From assembly GCA_902826155.1 (NCBI GenBank), contig CADEDU010000035.1, positions 1 through 19,225 of the forward strand: DNA of 19,225 nucleotides, written 5' to 3'. The translations under genes were made by a program, and so were the position numbers. Numbering within the stretch: position 1 is the first letter of the stretch; each line of letters begins with the position of its first letter. The notes beneath the pieces were generated by a model that was given only the letters and a program-made list of their open reading frames with translations, did not search any database and was not told where the DNA came from. The DNA comes from an uncultured beta proteobacterium (GTDB lineage: Bacteria > Pseudomonadota > Gammaproteobacteria > Burkholderiales > SG8-39). Below, one piece after another: positions 1 through 8,037 of the stretch.

Positions 1-655
1 AGCGCACGTAACCACCCGGCTGCAGAACACGGCCGTAGTCGGCCACCTGGAATGCGGCGCGCGCGTTCTGCTCGACCAGCAGGATCGACACGCCGGTCCG
101 GCGCAACTCGGCGATGATCTGGAAGATCTCGCGCACGATGCGCGGTGCCAGACCAAGGCTCGGTTCATCGAGCATCAGCACGCGTGGTTTTGCCATCAGC
201 GCGCGGCCCAGCGCGAGCATCTGCCGCTCGCCGCCCGAGAGCGTGCCGGCGAGCTGCGTACGCCGCTCCTGCAGTCGTGGGAAGCGCGCATACACCGCCT
301 GCAGGTCACCATCGAGCGTGCGCTCGCCGCGTCGATAGCGCGAAAACGCACCGAGGCGCAGGTTGTCTTCCACCGACAGCTCACCGAACAGCTCGCGCCG
401 TTCAGGCACCAGACACAGCCCGAGCGCGACGCGCTCCTCGACGCTCTTGTCGCGCACATCGACGCCCGCATGCAGTTGCACGCCGCTTGCCGGAATCAGG
501 CCCATCAATGCCGCGAGCAGCGTGGTCTTGCCCGCGCCGTTGGGGCCGATCACTGTGACGATCGTGCCTTCGGCCACGCTGACGTTGGCGCCGTGCAGCG
601 CTTCGACCTTGCCGTAGCGCACGCGCAGGTCGCGCGCTTCGAGCACCACGCTCAT
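1..655 (-). CDS. livF: LivF-type ABC transporter ATPase, cut by the window's left edge
   Basis: This is the second ATPase of a branched-chain-amino-acid-type (HAAT) importer; it powers uptake at the inner face of the cytoplasmic membrane. I translated 218 codons from ATG 655 to the edge. Visible are Walker A GPNGAGKT (residues 37-44), signature LSGGERQ (139-145), Walker B VLMLDEP (159-165) and the LVEQNA stretch near 193-198 typical of LivF, which has Q where most ATPases carry the switch histidine. Family members are about 235 aa, so only the last 15-25 residues are missing. The start overlaps the stop of the upstream LivM-LivG fusion by 4 bp (ATGA), which indicates translational coupling and the same transcript. 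The family is certain. The substrate is not: many Liv-type systems in this kind of genome carry aromatic acids, amides or urea rather than leucine. Confidence 0.93.
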   Translation of the reverse strand, partial: MSVVLEARDLRVRYGKVEALHGANVSVAEGTIVTVIGPNGAGKTTLLAALMGLIPASGVQLHAGVDVRDKSVEERVALGLCLVPERRELFGELSVEDNLRLGAFSRYRRGERTLDGDLQAVYARFPRLQERRTQLAGTLSGGERQMLALGRALMAKPRVLMLDEPSLGLAPRIVREIFQIIAELRRTGVSILLVEQNARAAFQVADYGRVLQPGGYVR

Positions 656-2427
656 TCGATGCCCCCGAGGTATGCCTCGCGCACTGCTTCGTTGTTCTGG
701 ATCTCGTGCGGCAGGCCTTCGGCAAGCTTCTCGCCGAAATCCATCACCACCAGCCGGTCGACCAGGCCCATGACGAAGTCCATGTCGTGCTCGACCAGCA
801 GAATGCTCATGCCCTCGGCGCGCAGCTTGCGAAGCAACTCGGCCAGCGCCTGCTTCTCGCCGTAACGCAGGCCTGCCGCGGGTTCGTCGAGCAGCAGTAA
901 AGTGGGATCGGCACACAGCGCGCGGGCGATCTCGACGAGTCGCTGCTGACCGAGCGGCAGGCTGCCGGCGGCTTCGTGCAGATGCGCGCCCAGACCGACT
1001 CGTTGCAACTGATGGCGCGCTTCGGCGAGCAGTTGCGCCTCTTCGGCGCGATCGCGCCGGAGCATCGCCGCGACCGTACCTTGCCTGCCACGCAGATGCG
1101 CACCGATCGCGGTGTTCTCCAGCACCGACATCGCCGAGACCAGATTGACGTGCTGGAACGTGCGGCAGATGCCGCGCCGGGCGATCTCGCTTTGCGACAG
1201 GCGATCGATGCGCTCGCCGCGGAACCGGGTCTCGCCGCCATCGGGCAAAAGTACGCTGGTGATCAGGTTGAACGCGGTGCTCTTGCCGGCGCCGTTCGGG
1301 CCGATGAGTCCGAGGATCTCGCCGCTTTTCATCTCGAACGAGAGATTCGACACGGCCGCCAGACCGCCGAAGTTCTTCTGCAGCGCCCGTACCTCGAGCA
1401 GCGGCGACCCGCTCTGTGGCTGCGCGCGTCTGGGCAAATCCGAATTCGCCGATGCCGTCGAAGCCAACGCCTCCGATGCGCGCGCGCCCTGCGGCCACCA
1501 GCGCAGCATCGCCGGTACCAGTCCGTCGCGCGTGCGATGCAACAGCAGCATCATCAGCAGCCCGAACACGACGATCTCGAAGTTGCCTTGCGCCTGAAAC
1601 AGCTTGGGCAGGATGTCCTTCAACCACTCCTTGAGCACGGTCAGCACGGATGCGCCGATGACCGCACCCCAGACGTTGCTCGCGCCGCCGATCACCGCCA
1701 TGAACAGATAGTCGATCCCGGCGTTCACGTTGAACGCGTGCGGACTCACGAACCGCAGGAAGTGCGCGTACAGCCAGCCGGAGACGCCGGCGAGCAGCGC
1801 GGCGTAGAGGAACACCAGCGTCTTGAGCGCGGTGGTATCCACGCCGAAGCTCGCGGCCATCACTGCGCGAAAGCGCAAGGTGCGGATGGCGCGGCCCATG
1901 CGCGAGTCGAGCAGATTGCGGCCGGCGAGCAGCGCCGCGATCGCGATGAGCCAGATCAGATAGTAGGTCTCGCGGCCGGTATCGAGCTTCCACGAACCGA
2001 TCGACACGGCGGGCACGTTGTCCAGGCCGTTGTATTGGCCAAGGATCGCCAGATTGCCGAACAGGAAATAGAGTGCGATGCCCCAGGCGATCGTGCACAG
2101 CGGCAGGTAGTGGCCCGACAATCGCAGCGTGATCGCACCCAGCGCCCAGGCGGCGAACGCCGTGAACGCCAGGCACAGCCACAACGTGAGCCACGGCGAT
2201 ACGCCGTAGAGCGTGGACAGCACCGCCGTCGTGTACGCGCCCAGCCCGACGAATGCTTGCTGCCCGAACGACATCACGCCCGCGATGCCGGTGAGGATCA
2301 CCAGGCCCAGCGCCACCAGCGTCGCCATGCCGATGTAGTTCAGCAGAGTGACGTAGAACTCCGGCACCACCAGCGGCGCGATCGCGATGAACGCGATGAA
2401 GGCGACGATGCCGATACGCGCGTTCAT
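652..2427 (-). CDS. Fused LivM-LivG: ABC permease plus ATPase in one chain
   Basis: The 591-aa protein joins a HAAT permease to its ATPase. Residues 1-300 are LivM-like, with several hydrophobic spans (about 5-25, 35-50, 80-105, 155-170, 203-222) and the GxxSFGQQAFxGxGAY region (50-65) typical of LivM. A polar, Ala/Ser/Pro-rich linker follows (about 310-342). Residues 343-591 are a LivG-type ATPase: Walker A GPNGAGKST (376-384), Q-loop Gln425, signature-like LPLGQQR (490-496), Walker B LLLLDEP (510-516), switch His547. Separate LivM and LivG are each about 250-350 aa, so nothing appears lost. The fusion is an intact reading frame with no stop between domains. The ATG lies 57 bp after livH stops, with only a weak ribosome site, and the gene overlaps livF by 4 bp. 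It would form the channel with LivH and the nucleotide-binding pair with LivF. Confidence 0.95.
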   Translation of the reverse strand: MNARIGIVAFIAFIAIAPLVVPEFYVTLLNYIGMATLVALGLVILTGIAGVMSFGQQAFVGLGAYTTAVLSTLYGVSPWLTLWLCLAFTAFAAWALGAITLRLSGHYLPLCTIAWGIALYFLFGNLAILGQYNGLDNVPAVSIGSWKLDTGRETYYLIWLIAIAALLAGRNLLDSRMGRAIRTLRFRAVMAASFGVDTTALKTLVFLYAALLAGVSGWLYAHFLRFVSPHAFNVNAGIDYLFMAVIGGASNVWGAVIGASVLTVLKEWLKDILPKLFQAQGNFEIVVFGLLMMLLLHRTRDGLVPAMLRWWPQGARASEALASTASANSDLPRRAQPQSGSPLLEVRALQKNFGGLAAVSNLSFEMKSGEILGLIGPNGAGKSTAFNLITSVLLPDGGETRFRGERIDRLSQSEIARRGICRTFQHVNLVSAMSVLENTAIGAHLRGRQGTVAAMLRRDRAEEAQLLAEARHQLQRVGLGAHLHEAAGSLPLGQQRLVEIARALCADPTLLLLDEPAAGLRYGEKQALAELLRKLRAEGMSILLVEHDMDFVMGLVDRLVVMDFGEKLAEGLPHEIQNNEAVREAYLGGIE

Positions 2428-2484
2428 ACGGAGTGCTTGCTCATGCGAATCTGCCCGTCAACGCGCGCACCGCATCACTCCCGA

Positions 2485-3525
2485 TCACTCCTCATCCTCC
2501 TCGACGTGACGGGTGCGCAGCGAGCGCCAGATCAGGATCGGGATGATGATCGTGAATACGATCGTTTCCTTGAGCGCGCTGGCCCAGAACGAAGCGAATG
2601 CTTCCAGCAGGCCGAGCACCACCGCCCCGACAGCGGCCATCGGATAGGTGACCATGCCGCCGAGAATGCCGCCGACGAAGCCCTTCAGCCCGATGAGAAA
2701 CCCGGTGTCGTAGTAGACGGTGGTCATCGGCGCGATCAGCAGGCCCGACAGTGCGCCGATCAGCGCGGCGAGCATGAAACTCAGACTGCCCGACACCTCA
2801 GTCGGAATACCCACCAGTCGCGCACCGATGCGATTCACCGCGGTGGCGCGCAACGCCTTGCCGTACAGCGAGCGCTCGAAGAACAGCCACAGCGCCACCA
2901 TCACGCCGATGCTCGCGCCGACCACCAGCAAAGACTGCCCGGTGATGTTGAGCACGCCGACGTTGAGCTGCACATCGGAGAACGGCTTGGAGCGGAAACC
3001 CTCGCCGCCGAAAAACACCAGTCCCAGCCCCGCCATCGCGTAGTGCACCGCCATCGACACGATGAACAGCACCAGGACCGAGGCGCTGGCGAGCGGTTGA
3101 TAGGCGACGCGATAGACGATCGGCCCCAGCGGCACCACCAGGCCGAGCACGATCAGCACCTGCACCCAGGTGGCGAACTGGCGCGGTGCGGCCCACCATG
3201 CGATCGCGGACATCAGCAACGGCAGCGCCACGTAGAGCACGAGCGCGCGGCGAATGCGGCGCGTTGCCTGGTCGCGCACCGCCGTGAAGATTTCCATCGC
3301 GGCGGCAACCAGGCCGCCGATCACCAGCACGAACACCGTGCCCGGAAGCTGCCCGGCCTGCAGCAGCGCGAGCGAGATCGCCGCGTACGAGATGTATTCG
3401 CCCTGCGGCACGAAGATCACGCGCGTCACCGCGAATACCAGCAGCAACGCGAGCGCGAGCAGCGCGTACACGGCGCCATTGACGACGCCGTCCTGCACCA
3501 GCCACAGAGCGATCTCGGGTGTCAC
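2485..3525 (-). CDS. livH: LivH-type ABC transporter permease
   Basis: The 346-aa membrane protein is the second permease of the Liv-type importer. It shows the N-terminal LivH pattern of 'GxxxGAxYALxALGL' type (here DGVVNGAVYALLALALLLVF, residues 12-31) followed by FVPQGEY (38-44), and the conserved Gly-rich C-terminal region (LKGFVGGILGGMVTYP). LivH proteins are usually 285-310 aa. The extra length sits roughly at residues 65-120, where an amphipathic, Arg-rich stretch and added hydrophobic spans occur. The start is GTG, one base after the TGA of the binding-protein gene, so translation is probably coupled; no separate ribosome site is needed. It would pair with the LivM half of the downstream fusion. 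The family is confident, the substrate unknown. Confidence 0.92.
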   Translation of the reverse strand: MTPEIALWLVQDGVVNGAVYALLALALLLVFAVTRVIFVPQGEYISYAAISLALLQAGQLPGTVFVLVIGGLVAAAMEIFTAVRDQATRRIRRALVLYVALPLLMSAIAWWAAPRQFATWVQVLIVLGLVVPLGPIVYRVAYQPLASASVLVLFIVSMAVHYAMAGLGLVFFGGEGFRSKPFSDVQLNVGVLNITGQSLLVVGASIGVMVALWLFFERSLYGKALRATAVNRIGARLVGIPTEVSGSLSFMLAALIGALSGLLIAPMTTVYYDTGFLIGLKGFVGGILGGMVTYPMAAVGAVVLGLLEAFASFWASALKETIVFTIIIPILIWRSLRTRHVEEDEE

Positions 3526-3526
3526 A

Positions 3527-4669
3527 TCACTTCAGCAGCTTCCACGTGCCGCCTTCGACGCGCACCAGTACGCGAGCGCGCTCGTCCAGCCCGTTGTGGT
3601 CGGTCGCGCTCATGCTGTACACGCCATGGGTGCCGACGACGTTCTTCACCCCTTCGAGCGCCACGCGCAGCGCGTCGCGGAATTCGGCGGTGCCGGGCTT
3701 GGCCTTCTTGGCCGCGACCGGAACAGCCGCATCGAGCAACAGATAGCCGTCGTACGCGTAGCCGGCGAACGCGTTGCGGCTGCCAGCACCGAACGTCGAT
3801 TCGTAGCGCTTGATGAACTCCTCGGAGATTTTCTTGGTGGCGAAGTTGGCCGGCAGATCTTCAGGCACGACCACCGGGCCGGTTGGTGCGATCGCGCCTT
3901 CCACCGACTTGCCACCCACCTTCACGAACTCGGCGTTCACCGTGCCGTGGTTGTGATAGATGCGTCCCTTGTAGCCGCGCTCGGCCAGCGCGATGTGCGG
4001 CAGCGCGCCGCCGGTGCCCGATCCGCCGACCACCACTGCATCGGGTTTTGCGGCCATCAGTTTGAGCACCTGACCGGTCACGCTGGTATCCGCCCGCGCA
4101 TAGCGTTCATTGGTGATGACCTTGTAGCCCGATTTCGCCGCGTGGAACTCGAGCGCCTTCAGCACCAGATCGCCCCAGCCATCCGAAAATCCGATGTAGC
4201 CCACGGTCTTGGTATTAGTGGCTTTCAGATGCTCGGCCACCGCGCTCATCATCAGCTCGGTCGGTTGCGGCACGACGAACACCCACGGCTGGCGTTCCTG
4301 CGCCACGACGATCGGCGACATCGCCAGCATCGGCGTCTTGGTTTCAGCGGCCACTTGCGCGATCTGCAGCGCGTTGGGCACGCCGTTGGAGCCGAACAGC
4401 ACGTCGACCTTGTCTTCGCTCACCAGCTTGCGCGCGTTTTTCGCCGCGTTGGTCGGATCGGAAGCGTCGTCGAGCACGATGTACTTCACCGGTACGCCGC
4501 CCAGCGTCTTGGGGACCAGTTGCAGCGCGTTGCGGTAGTGCACGCCGAGCGAGGCGCCCGGGCCGGTGATGCCGAGCGAGACGCCGATGGTGACTTCGTT
4601 CTGTGCCTGCGCCATGCCGGCGCTGATGGTCAGCGCGAGCGCAAGCAGTCGAGGGGTGATGCGTGTCAT
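3527..4669 (-). CDS. Liv-type periplasmic substrate-binding protein
   Basis: The 380-aa protein is the receptor of the HAAT importer (leucine-binding-protein fold, Peripla_BP_6). Residues 1-22 form a Sec signal peptide: Arg-bearing start, hydrophobic LLALALTISAGMA core, AQA cleavage site. The mature protein opens with VTIGVSLGITGPGASLG, the usual first beta-strand and ligand-binding loop of the family. An excellent ribosome site (GGAGGAG, 4675-4681) lies 5 nt before the ATG, consistent with high expression of a binding protein. The 109-bp gap from the CoA-ligase gene upstream holds no convincing terminator, so co-transcription is likely. The ligand cannot be named. Adjacency to a CoA ligase favours a carboxylic acid over leucine (inference). 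Confidence 0.93.
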   Translation of the reverse strand: MTRITPRLLALALTISAGMAQAQNEVTIGVSLGITGPGASLGVHYRNALQLVPKTLGGVPVKYIVLDDASDPTNAAKNARKLVSEDKVDVLFGSNGVPNALQIAQVAAETKTPMLAMSPIVVAQERQPWVFVVPQPTELMMSAVAEHLKATNTKTVGYIGFSDGWGDLVLKALEFHAAKSGYKVITNERYARADTSVTGQVLKLMAAKPDAVVVGGSGTGGALPHIALAERGYKGRIYHNHGTVNAEFVKVGGKSVEGAIAPTGPVVVPEDLPANFATKKISEEFIKRYESTFGAGSRNAFAGYAYDGYLLLDAAVPVAAKKAKPGTAEFRDALRVALEGVKNVVGTHGVYSMSATDHNGLDERARVLVRVEGGTWKLLK

Positions 4670-4778
4670 GGTTTCTCCTCCAGTGGAAATTCGGAGCGAT
4701 CGGGCGCGGCCGGATCTTACCGAGGATCGGGTGGTTCAGGGCGACGCGGGCCGACCCCTCGCCATGTCGCGCTTTGTG

Positions 4779-6458
4779 TCAGTGCCGCGGCTTCGTCGCG
4801 CGCGCGGCCTGTTTGCGCGGACGCAGATCGAAGCAATGTGGCTGTGCGAGCGGATCGCCAGCCAGCACCCCGAGATCGTGCTTGCGAACCTTCTGCGTAG
4901 AGGTCGTCGGCAAGCGCTCGACAAACGCGACATAGCCGGGCAGCTTGTAGTACGCGAGCCGCATGCGGCAGTGCTCGAACAGCGCCTCGGCAAGCTCACC
5001 GGTTGGTGCGTGACCCGGCTTCAGCGCCACTGCGGCGAGCACCTCTTCTTCGCGAATCGCATCGGCCACCGCGATCACCGCGACTTGCGCGATGGCCTCG
5101 TGCAGCGCCAGCACGCCTTCGACCTCCGCGGCGGAGATGTTCTCGCCCGAGCGCCGGATGATGTTCTTCTTGCGATCGAGGAAGAACACGCTGCCGTCGT
5201 CGCTGCGGCGCACGATATCGCCGGTGTGCAGCCAACCGCCTGCCCAGGCTGCCGTGGTCGCCGCCTCGTCCTTGAGATACCCGCTGAAGAATCGATGGCG
5301 CGGATTCGGGCCTGCGGCGCGCACCAGCAGTTCACCGGGAGCGTCCGGTGGCACTTCGTGGCATGCGTCATCGACCACGCGCACCTGCAATGGCGGACCG
5401 GCTCGATCGGGGTGACCGATGCAGCGCTGACCCACGTGACGCGGTTCGCGCATCGCGCACAGGATGCCGGCACCGCCGGTTTCCGTCATCGCCCAGCCCT
5501 CGAGCAGCGGCACACCGAATCGCGCCTCGAATGCCGCGTGATGATCCGGATGGACGCCGCCGCCCATGCCGTAGCGCAGTGCGTGCGCGCGGTCGAGCGG
5601 CGAGGGCGGCGTGTTGAGCAGCATCGCGGGCATCACGCCGAGATAGTGAAAGCAGGTGGCGCGGGTGTCGATCGCGTCCTGCCACCACTGTCGCGGATGG
5701 AAGCGATCGAGAATGATCTGTGCCCCGCCGAGCGCCAACATCCCCATGAACGAGTTGCCCATCGCATTCACGTGGAAGGTCGGCAGCGGTTGCGCCAGCC
5801 GCTCGACGCCGGGGCGCAGCGCGATATAGCCCTGTTGCGCGGCGTACCACTGCGCCCAACCGAGCATGTAGCCGTTGGCGACGATGCAGCCTTTGGGCCG
5901 ACTGGTCGTGCCCGAGGTGTAGAGCAGCGCGCATTCGGAGGATTCGTCGATCGACATCGTGCGCGCTGTGACCCGTGCCGGCGGGAACGCCGGGTCATCG
6001 GGATCGGCGATTGCGATGCCGAGTGCTTGCGCGATTGGCGCCACGCTTGCGCGTCGCGACTGCAGCACCACCGCGAGCGCGCTCTCGCTGTGTTCCAGCA
6101 GATAGCGGAACTCGTCGGGCTGATAGTCCGGATTGACTGGAACGACACTCGCCCCGATCGCGTTGAGCGCGAGATAGTGAAAGAAGAACGCCGGCCGATT
6201 TTCCAGCAGCAGCGCCACGCGATGACCAGGGCCATAACCGGCGCTCATGTAGCGATCAGTGAGCTGCGCGACGATCGTGCGCGTCTGTGAGTAGGTGTAG
6301 GAAGGACTCTGCAGCTCCCAGCTCTGCGCCAGGCGATCGGGAATGACCAGCAGATCGTGGTCGGCGTATTGGTCCGCGCTGCGACGGAACAATTCGAAGA
6401 CGCTGCCGGATGCGCCCTCATTCCCGCCGTCCCCCGCACGCCACACGACGCCCTTCAC
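4779..6458 (-). CDS. AMP-forming acyl-CoA ligase (ANL superfamily)
   Basis: The 559-aa enzyme should activate a carboxylic acid to its CoA thioester through an acyl-adenylate in the cytoplasm. Motifs: P-loop YTSGTTSRPKGC (180-191), acyl-adenylate motif MTETG (324-328), TGD (412-414), hinge DRKKN (428-432), and a C-terminal TQKVRK with the presumed catalytic Lys523. The overall pattern resembles crotonobetaine/carnitine-CoA or bile-acid-type ligases more than long-chain fatty acyl ligases, but the substrate cannot be read from sequence. The GTG start overlaps the TGA of the ABC ATPase gene by 4 bp (GTGA); no ATG occurs before the conserved 'FELFRRSADQYADH' region, which supports GTG. Its place between two importers suggests it traps an imported acid as a CoA ester. 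The C-terminal tail is short and basic. Confidence 0.92.
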   Translation of the reverse strand: MKGVVWRAGDGGNEGASGSVFELFRRSADQYADHDLLVIPDRLAQSWELQSPSYTYSQTRTIVAQLTDRYMSAGYGPGHRVALLLENRPAFFFHYLALNAIGASVVPVNPDYQPDEFRYLLEHSESALAVVLQSRRASVAPIAQALGIAIADPDDPAFPPARVTARTMSIDESSECALLYTSGTTSRPKGCIVANGYMLGWAQWYAAQQGYIALRPGVERLAQPLPTFHVNAMGNSFMGMLALGGAQIILDRFHPRQWWQDAIDTRATCFHYLGVMPAMLLNTPPSPLDRAHALRYGMGGGVHPDHHAAFEARFGVPLLEGWAMTETGGAGILCAMREPRHVGQRCIGHPDRAGPPLQVRVVDDACHEVPPDAPGELLVRAAGPNPRHRFFSGYLKDEAATTAAWAGGWLHTGDIVRRSDDGSVFFLDRKKNIIRRSGENISAAEVEGVLALHEAIAQVAVIAVADAIREEEVLAAVALKPGHAPTGELAEALFEHCRMRLAYYKLPGYVAFVERLPTTSTQKVRKHDLGVLAGDPLAQPHCFDLRPRKQAARATKPRH

Positions 6459-7228
6459 ACTACACCCATCAACTTGTTCAGATGCAGCACCGCCTCGCCG
6501 AAGCGCGGCGTGCCTTTGGTCTCCTGCGGATTGCGCGGTCGTGGCATGTCGACCCTGAAGTCTTCGATGATGCGCCCGGGCCGATCGGACATCACCAGCA
6601 CGCGATCGGCGAGAAATACGGCTTCGGCGATGCTGTGCGTGACCAGCAACACGGTCTGACGCTGCTCCTGCCAGATGCGCAGCAGCTCGACGTTGAGATG
6701 ATCGCGGGTGAGCGCATCGAGCGCGCCGAACGGTTCGTCCATCAGCAGCACCGAAGGTCCGAGCACCAGCGTCTGCCCGATCGCGGTGCGCTGCTGCATG
6801 CCGCCGGACAGTTCATGCGGATAGCGCTGCTCGAAACCTTCGAGCCGCAGCAGCTTGAACATCGCGCGCACTTTCGCGTCGAGTTCGGCGCGATCGATGC
6901 GTCGCAGCTCCGCCGCCAGGCGAATGTTCTTCTCGATCGTCAGCCACGGCAGCAGGTTGTGCGTCTGGAACACCACGCCGGTTTCCGGTCGTGGCCGCGT
7001 GACGGGCTCGCCGTTCACCAGCACTTCGCCGCCGCGGTCGAACGGGATCAGGCCGGCGATGATGCGCAACAGCGTGCTCTTGCCGCAGCCGCTGGGTCCG
7101 AGCACCGCGACGAACTCGCCCTGGCCGACGGTGAAATCGGCACTGGCCAGGGCGTGTGTGCCGGTATCGAAGGTCTTCGATACGTTGCGGACCGCGATGG
7201 TCGGCGATGCGCTGGCCGAGCTAGCCAT
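6455..7228 (-). CDS. ABC transporter ATPase, SsuB/TauB/NrtD (nitrate-sulfonate-thiamine precursor) family
   Basis: The 257-aa ATPase of the first importer has Walker A GPSGCGKST (44-52), Q-loop Gln88 followed by NLLPWLT (91-97, diagnostic of the SsuB/TauB/ThiZ group), signature LSGGMQQR (140-147), Walker B VLLMDEP (160-166) and switch His198. It would drive the permease encoded just upstream. No Shine-Dalgarno sequence is apparent before the ATG. Instead an imperfect palindrome (7230-7245) lies immediately upstream of the start. The gap from the permease gene is 49 bp, and the next gene (CoA ligase) overlaps its stop by 4 bp. Substrate classes of this family include sulfonates, nitrate, riboflavin and pyrimidine or aromatic compounds, and none can be chosen here. 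Confidence 0.94.
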   Translation of the reverse strand: MASSASASPTIAVRNVSKTFDTGTHALASADFTVGQGEFVAVLGPSGCGKSTLLRIIAGLIPFDRGGEVLVNGEPVTRPRPETGVVFQTHNLLPWLTIEKNIRLAAELRRIDRAELDAKVRAMFKLLRLEGFEQRYPHELSGGMQQRTAIGQTLVLGPSVLLMDEPFGALDALTRDHLNVELLRIWQEQRQTVLLVTHSIAEAVFLADRVLVMSDRPGRIIEDFRVDMPRPRNPQETKGTPRFGEAVLHLNKLMGVV

Positions 7229-7277
7229 GTTCAGGCCGGGCTGAAGAGGTGCGAGAACACGATCAATGCGTACGCCA

Positions 7278-8033
7278 TCAGAACGCGCGCCACCAGACGC
7301 GGTTGCCTAACAATTGAATCGCGTAGTACAGCACCGCCGAGAGCAGCGTCACCGCGATCAGTGCGCCGAACATGAGGTCGGGCTTGCCCGCGCCGTTCGC
7401 CAGCAGGATCAGCGACCCGAGTCCCTTCTCCGAACCGACGAACTCGCCGACGATCGCGCCGATCACCGCCAGCGGCATCGCCACCTTGCAGCCGTCGACG
7501 AAATTAGGCAGCGCCGAGGGCACGCGCAGCCGCCAGAACGTTTCCCAGGGCGACGCGCCGATCGCGCGGAAATGCTCGAGCAGATGCGACGGTGTCGAGG
7601 CGAGCCCGCCGATGGTGGCGATGACGATCGGGAAGAACGCGATCAGAAAAGCCATCAGCACCTTCGAGCCGAGCCCGTAGCCGGCCCAGACGATCATCAA
7701 CGGCGCGAGCGCGACCTTCGGGATTCCTTGCAGCGCGGCGACCAGGGGATAGAGCGTGCGCTGCGCGAGCGGCCAGAAGTAGCACGCCAACGCGATCAGC
7801 ACACCGCCGAGCACGGCCAGCACGAAACCGAGCACTACCGCCCAGGTCGTGACCAGCGTGTGCATCCACAGGTCGGCGCGCGCGTTCCACATGGTCGCCA
7901 GGATCGACGACAGCGGCGGCAGCAGGTAGCGCTTGATGCCGAACCAGGCGACTGCGAACTCCCACAACAGACCAAGCGCGGCAAAGAATGCGCCGGCGAT
8001 GGCGTAGTCACGCAGCGTCCACTTATCGCTCAC
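7278..8033 (-). CDS. ABC transporter permease, SsuC/TauC-like (BPD_transp_1)
   Basis: The 251-aa inner-membrane protein shows about six hydrophobic spans (roughly 11-30, 63-86, 100-118, 124-143, 185-200, 220-240) and the cytoplasmic EAA loop EHFRAIGASPWETFWRLRVP (153-172), which docks to the ATPase. Length matches the family (about 250-270 aa). The start is GTG, 4 bp after the TAG of the binding-protein gene; no strong ribosome site is present, so coupled translation is likely. It forms a standard binding protein-permease-ATPase set with its neighbours. As for the whole set, the substrate is unassigned. Confidence 0.94.
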   Translation of the reverse strand: MSDKWTLRDYAIAGAFFAALGLLWEFAVAWFGIKRYLLPPLSSILATMWNARADLWMHTLVTTWAVVLGFVLAVLGGVLIALACYFWPLAQRTLYPLVAALQGIPKVALAPLMIVWAGYGLGSKVLMAFLIAFFPIVIATIGGLASTPSHLLEHFRAIGASPWETFWRLRVPSALPNFVDGCKVAMPLAVIGAIVGEFVGSEKGLGSLILLANGAGKPDLMFGALIAVTLLSAVLYYAIQLLGNRVWWRAF

Positions 8034-8037
8034 TGCG

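Noticed and set aside
2424..2442. Six-codon frame MSKHSV whose stop overlaps the LivM-LivG start
   Set aside because: No ribosome site precedes it. Such short frames arise by chance, so a leader-peptide role is not supported.
976..3813. 945-aa plus-strand open frame opposite livMG and livH
   Set aside because: It lies antisense to two genes with clear family motifs. Its translation is low-complexity (Arg, His, Gln, Asp, Glu rich) with no recognisable domain, which is typical of an antisense shadow in GC-rich DNA.
4670..4778. Possible terminator between the CoA ligase and the Liv receptor
   Set aside because: Only short, mismatched GATC-type inverted repeats and no T-run, so I treat the genes as possibly co-transcribed.
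3254..6290. Long plus-strand frames (548 and 574 aa) opposite the Liv binding protein and the CoA ligase
   Set aside because: Same composition as the other shadows, no motif, and the opposite strand holds complete ANL and periplasmic-binding-protein motifs.
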